Shown: in pieces, positions 63,881-64,000 of the stretch | Position numbering within the stretch: the stretch's first letter is position 1 | Layout of the letters: every line of letters starts with the position of its first letter | Origin: Melanopsichium pennsylvanicum | Taxonomy: Eukaryota; Basidiomycota; Ustilaginomycetes; Ustilaginales | DNA length: 64,000 nt | Direction: 5' to 3' | Assembly (NCBI GenBank): GCA_900208305.1 | Contig: OAPG01000002.1 | Location: 558,001-622,000, forward strand | Notes under the pieces: generated by a model | Told to the model about the DNA's origin: nothing | The model's database searches: none | The model's input: the letters and a program-made list of their open reading frames with translations, nothing else | Made by a program: the position numbers and the translations under genes

Positions 63881-64000
63881 GCTGATTGAAGATTAGGATT
63901 TGCAGGTAATGGTGATGTGATGCAAGGTCGAGGTCGGTGGCAGAAGGACGGACGTTGCCGAGATTCAGGGTCTTGAGGTTGAAAAAATCTCATCTTTTAA
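63881..64000. promoter_or_regulatory. Upstream region of EFG1 at the window edge
   Basis: 120 bp upstream of the EFG1 start; nothing else can be assigned. Confidence 0.3.

Overview
This window looks like nuclear DNA of a basidiomycete fungus, most likely a smut-type fungus (Ustilaginomycotina). The reasons are: long genes that are almost all intron-free; rare short introns with GTACGT, GTGAGT or GTAAGT donors; ATP-citrate lyase encoded as one fused polypeptide; long low-complexity insertions in otherwise conserved housekeeping proteins; and AT-richer spacers full of microsatellites. The lineage is inferred from general character, not from a database match. I see no transposon, CRISPR array, rRNA, convincing tRNA or secondary-metabolite cluster.

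Layout, left to right. 3-581 is the 3' end of an unrecognised gene. It is followed by eIF2B-beta (934-2736, minus), a degenerate EF-hand protein with repeated GGF-acidic motifs (3111-4556), S-adenosylmethionine decarboxylase (4836-6581, minus) with an overlapping upstream ORF, an ALY/REF mRNA-export factor with two introns (7773-8806), the SUMO E1 subunit UBA2 (9248-11329), a GGA-type VHS-GAT adaptor without a recognisable ear domain (11577-13202, minus), NBS1 of the MRN complex (14076-17348), proteasome assembly chaperone PAC3 (17465-18091, minus), ATP-citrate lyase (20583-24265, one intron) and an FMP52/HTATIP2-like reductase (24947-25878, one intron).

The second half holds an asparaginase-ankyrin protein (26019-28328, minus), the catalytic subunit of DNA polymerase epsilon (29575-36492), a 3.6-kb gene-free stretch, glycogen synthase (40112-42367), an unrecognised mitochondrial protein (43046-44467), lariat debranching enzyme DBR1 (44957-46957, minus), a large SH3 plus Ras-association-like scaffold (48379-53406), a La-motif RNA-binding protein (54082-57384, minus), a small secreted CGHC thioredoxin-fold protein (59731-60198), a 6-phosphofructo-2-kinase whose bisphosphatase half has lost both catalytic histidines (60852-62567), and the rRNA-processing factor EFG1 (62828-63880, minus).

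The genes do not form one pathway. Small functional groupings exist: genome maintenance (POL2, NBS1, UBA2, perhaps the EF-hand protein), RNA metabolism (ALY, DBR1, La protein, EFG1, eIF2B), and carbon storage or supply (ATP-citrate lyase, glycogen synthase, PFK2). Gene pairs are often convergent, with 100-700 bp between stop codons, or divergent around shared promoters. The most unusual points are the double histidine loss in the PFK2 protein, the ATGA-coupled uORF of the SAM decarboxylase, the earless GGA, the GGF-repeat EF-hand protein, and a TACTGTA/TACAGTA heptamer that is concentrated in non-coding DNA.
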